Shown: positions 9,965-10,000 of the stretch, one piece after another
Position numbering within the stretch: the first letter of the stretch is position 1
How the letters are laid out: each line of letters starts with the position of its first letter
NCBI GenBank assembly: GCA_905221605.1
Contig: CAJNDS010002479.1
Coordinates: 192,501 to 202,500 of the forward strand
DNA length: 10,000 bases
Direction: 5' to 3'
Source of the DNA: Symbiodinium natans
Taxonomy: Eukaryota > Sar > Dinophyceae > Suessiales > Symbiodiniaceae
Position numbers and translations under genes: made by a program
The notes under the pieces: generated by a model
What the model was told of the DNA's origin: nothing
Databases searched by the model: none
The model's input: the letters and a program-made list of their open reading frames with translations, nothing else

Positions 9965-10000
9965 ACCCTAAACCCCAAACCCTAAACCCTAAACCCTAAA
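9942..10000 (-). repeat. CCCTAAA-orientation array running off the window
   Basis: About eight units with one CCCCAAA; continues past the window edge. Confidence 0.96.

Noticed and set aside
9942-10000. A true chromosome end at the right edge
   Set aside because: The array is in CCCTAAA orientation, the wrong direction for a right-hand telomere, and similar blocks occur throughout the window.
1-10000. One continuous plus-strand gene across the window
   Set aside because: Exon phases chosen by best GC3 do not link throughout (for example 3827-3905 to 4046-4133), and several exons fit better on the minus strand; a single transcript cannot be asserted without RNA data.

Overview
The window looks like nuclear DNA of a protist with plant-type (TTTAGGG) telomere repeats. 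A dinoflagellate is the best guess. The reasons are thousands of bases of interspersed TTTAGGG/CCCTAAA DNA, very short GC-rich candidate exons, poly-C tracts before possible splice acceptors, and the absence of bacterial-type long genes. No long intact gene, rRNA, tRNA, CRISPR array or insertion sequence is visible. The longest open frames with a start codon are translations of the repeats themselves (GFRVWGL-type, poly-proline or VVQGQ-type peptides) and are not reported as genes.

Layout: about 35 blocks of perfect to degenerate telomere-type heptamers alternate in orientation. They separate roughly 25 unique segments of about 50-300 bp. The alternation has a logic. Segments with a CCCTAAA block on their left and a TTTAGGG block on their right (1-74, 542-679, 979-1040, 1673-1765, 3417-3505, 3827-3905, 4005-4133, 4397-4517, 4914-5023, 5532-5605, 6251-6345, 7108-7208, 8247-8338, 9031-9144) hold exon-sized open frames. 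Many of these start after an AG and end exactly where a GT of the telomeric block begins (for example CAG|GTTTAGGG). Segments in the opposite context (201-405, 791-894, 1864-2633, 4654-4736, 5996-6110, 7245-7450, 8466-8537) tend to hold hairpins or tandem repeats. The simplest reading is one or more genes whose introns begin with (TTTAGGG)n and end with (CCCTAAA)n, so that each intron has complementary telomere-type ends and could fold back. This is inference. Array context is the same on both strands, and several exons fit better on the minus strand (1235-1323, 1569-1620, 3420-3489, 7470-7515, 8088-8132), so this is not simply one plus-strand gene.

Other structures include: an array of GGTTCAAGGCC-type elements with four identical 83-bp units (1921-2620); an almost pure poly-G tract (1431-1560); two local expansions of variant heptamers, (CCTAAAG)13 at 2673-2763 and (CCCTAAG)17 at 3681-3799; a telomere-fusion-like head-to-head junction at 7972-8005; a duplicated hairpin with a GAAA loop (7234-7333); and a pair of AT-rich foldback elements with shared ends (9342-9619).

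Protein identities are mostly unknown. Two short matches are suggestive only: a KH-domain-like exon (19-50) and a sperm-tail PG-rich (SHIPPO-like) exon (592-679). All exon calls were made by eye from open frame, splice dinucleotides and GC at third codon positions. Phases were not resolved into a single transcript.
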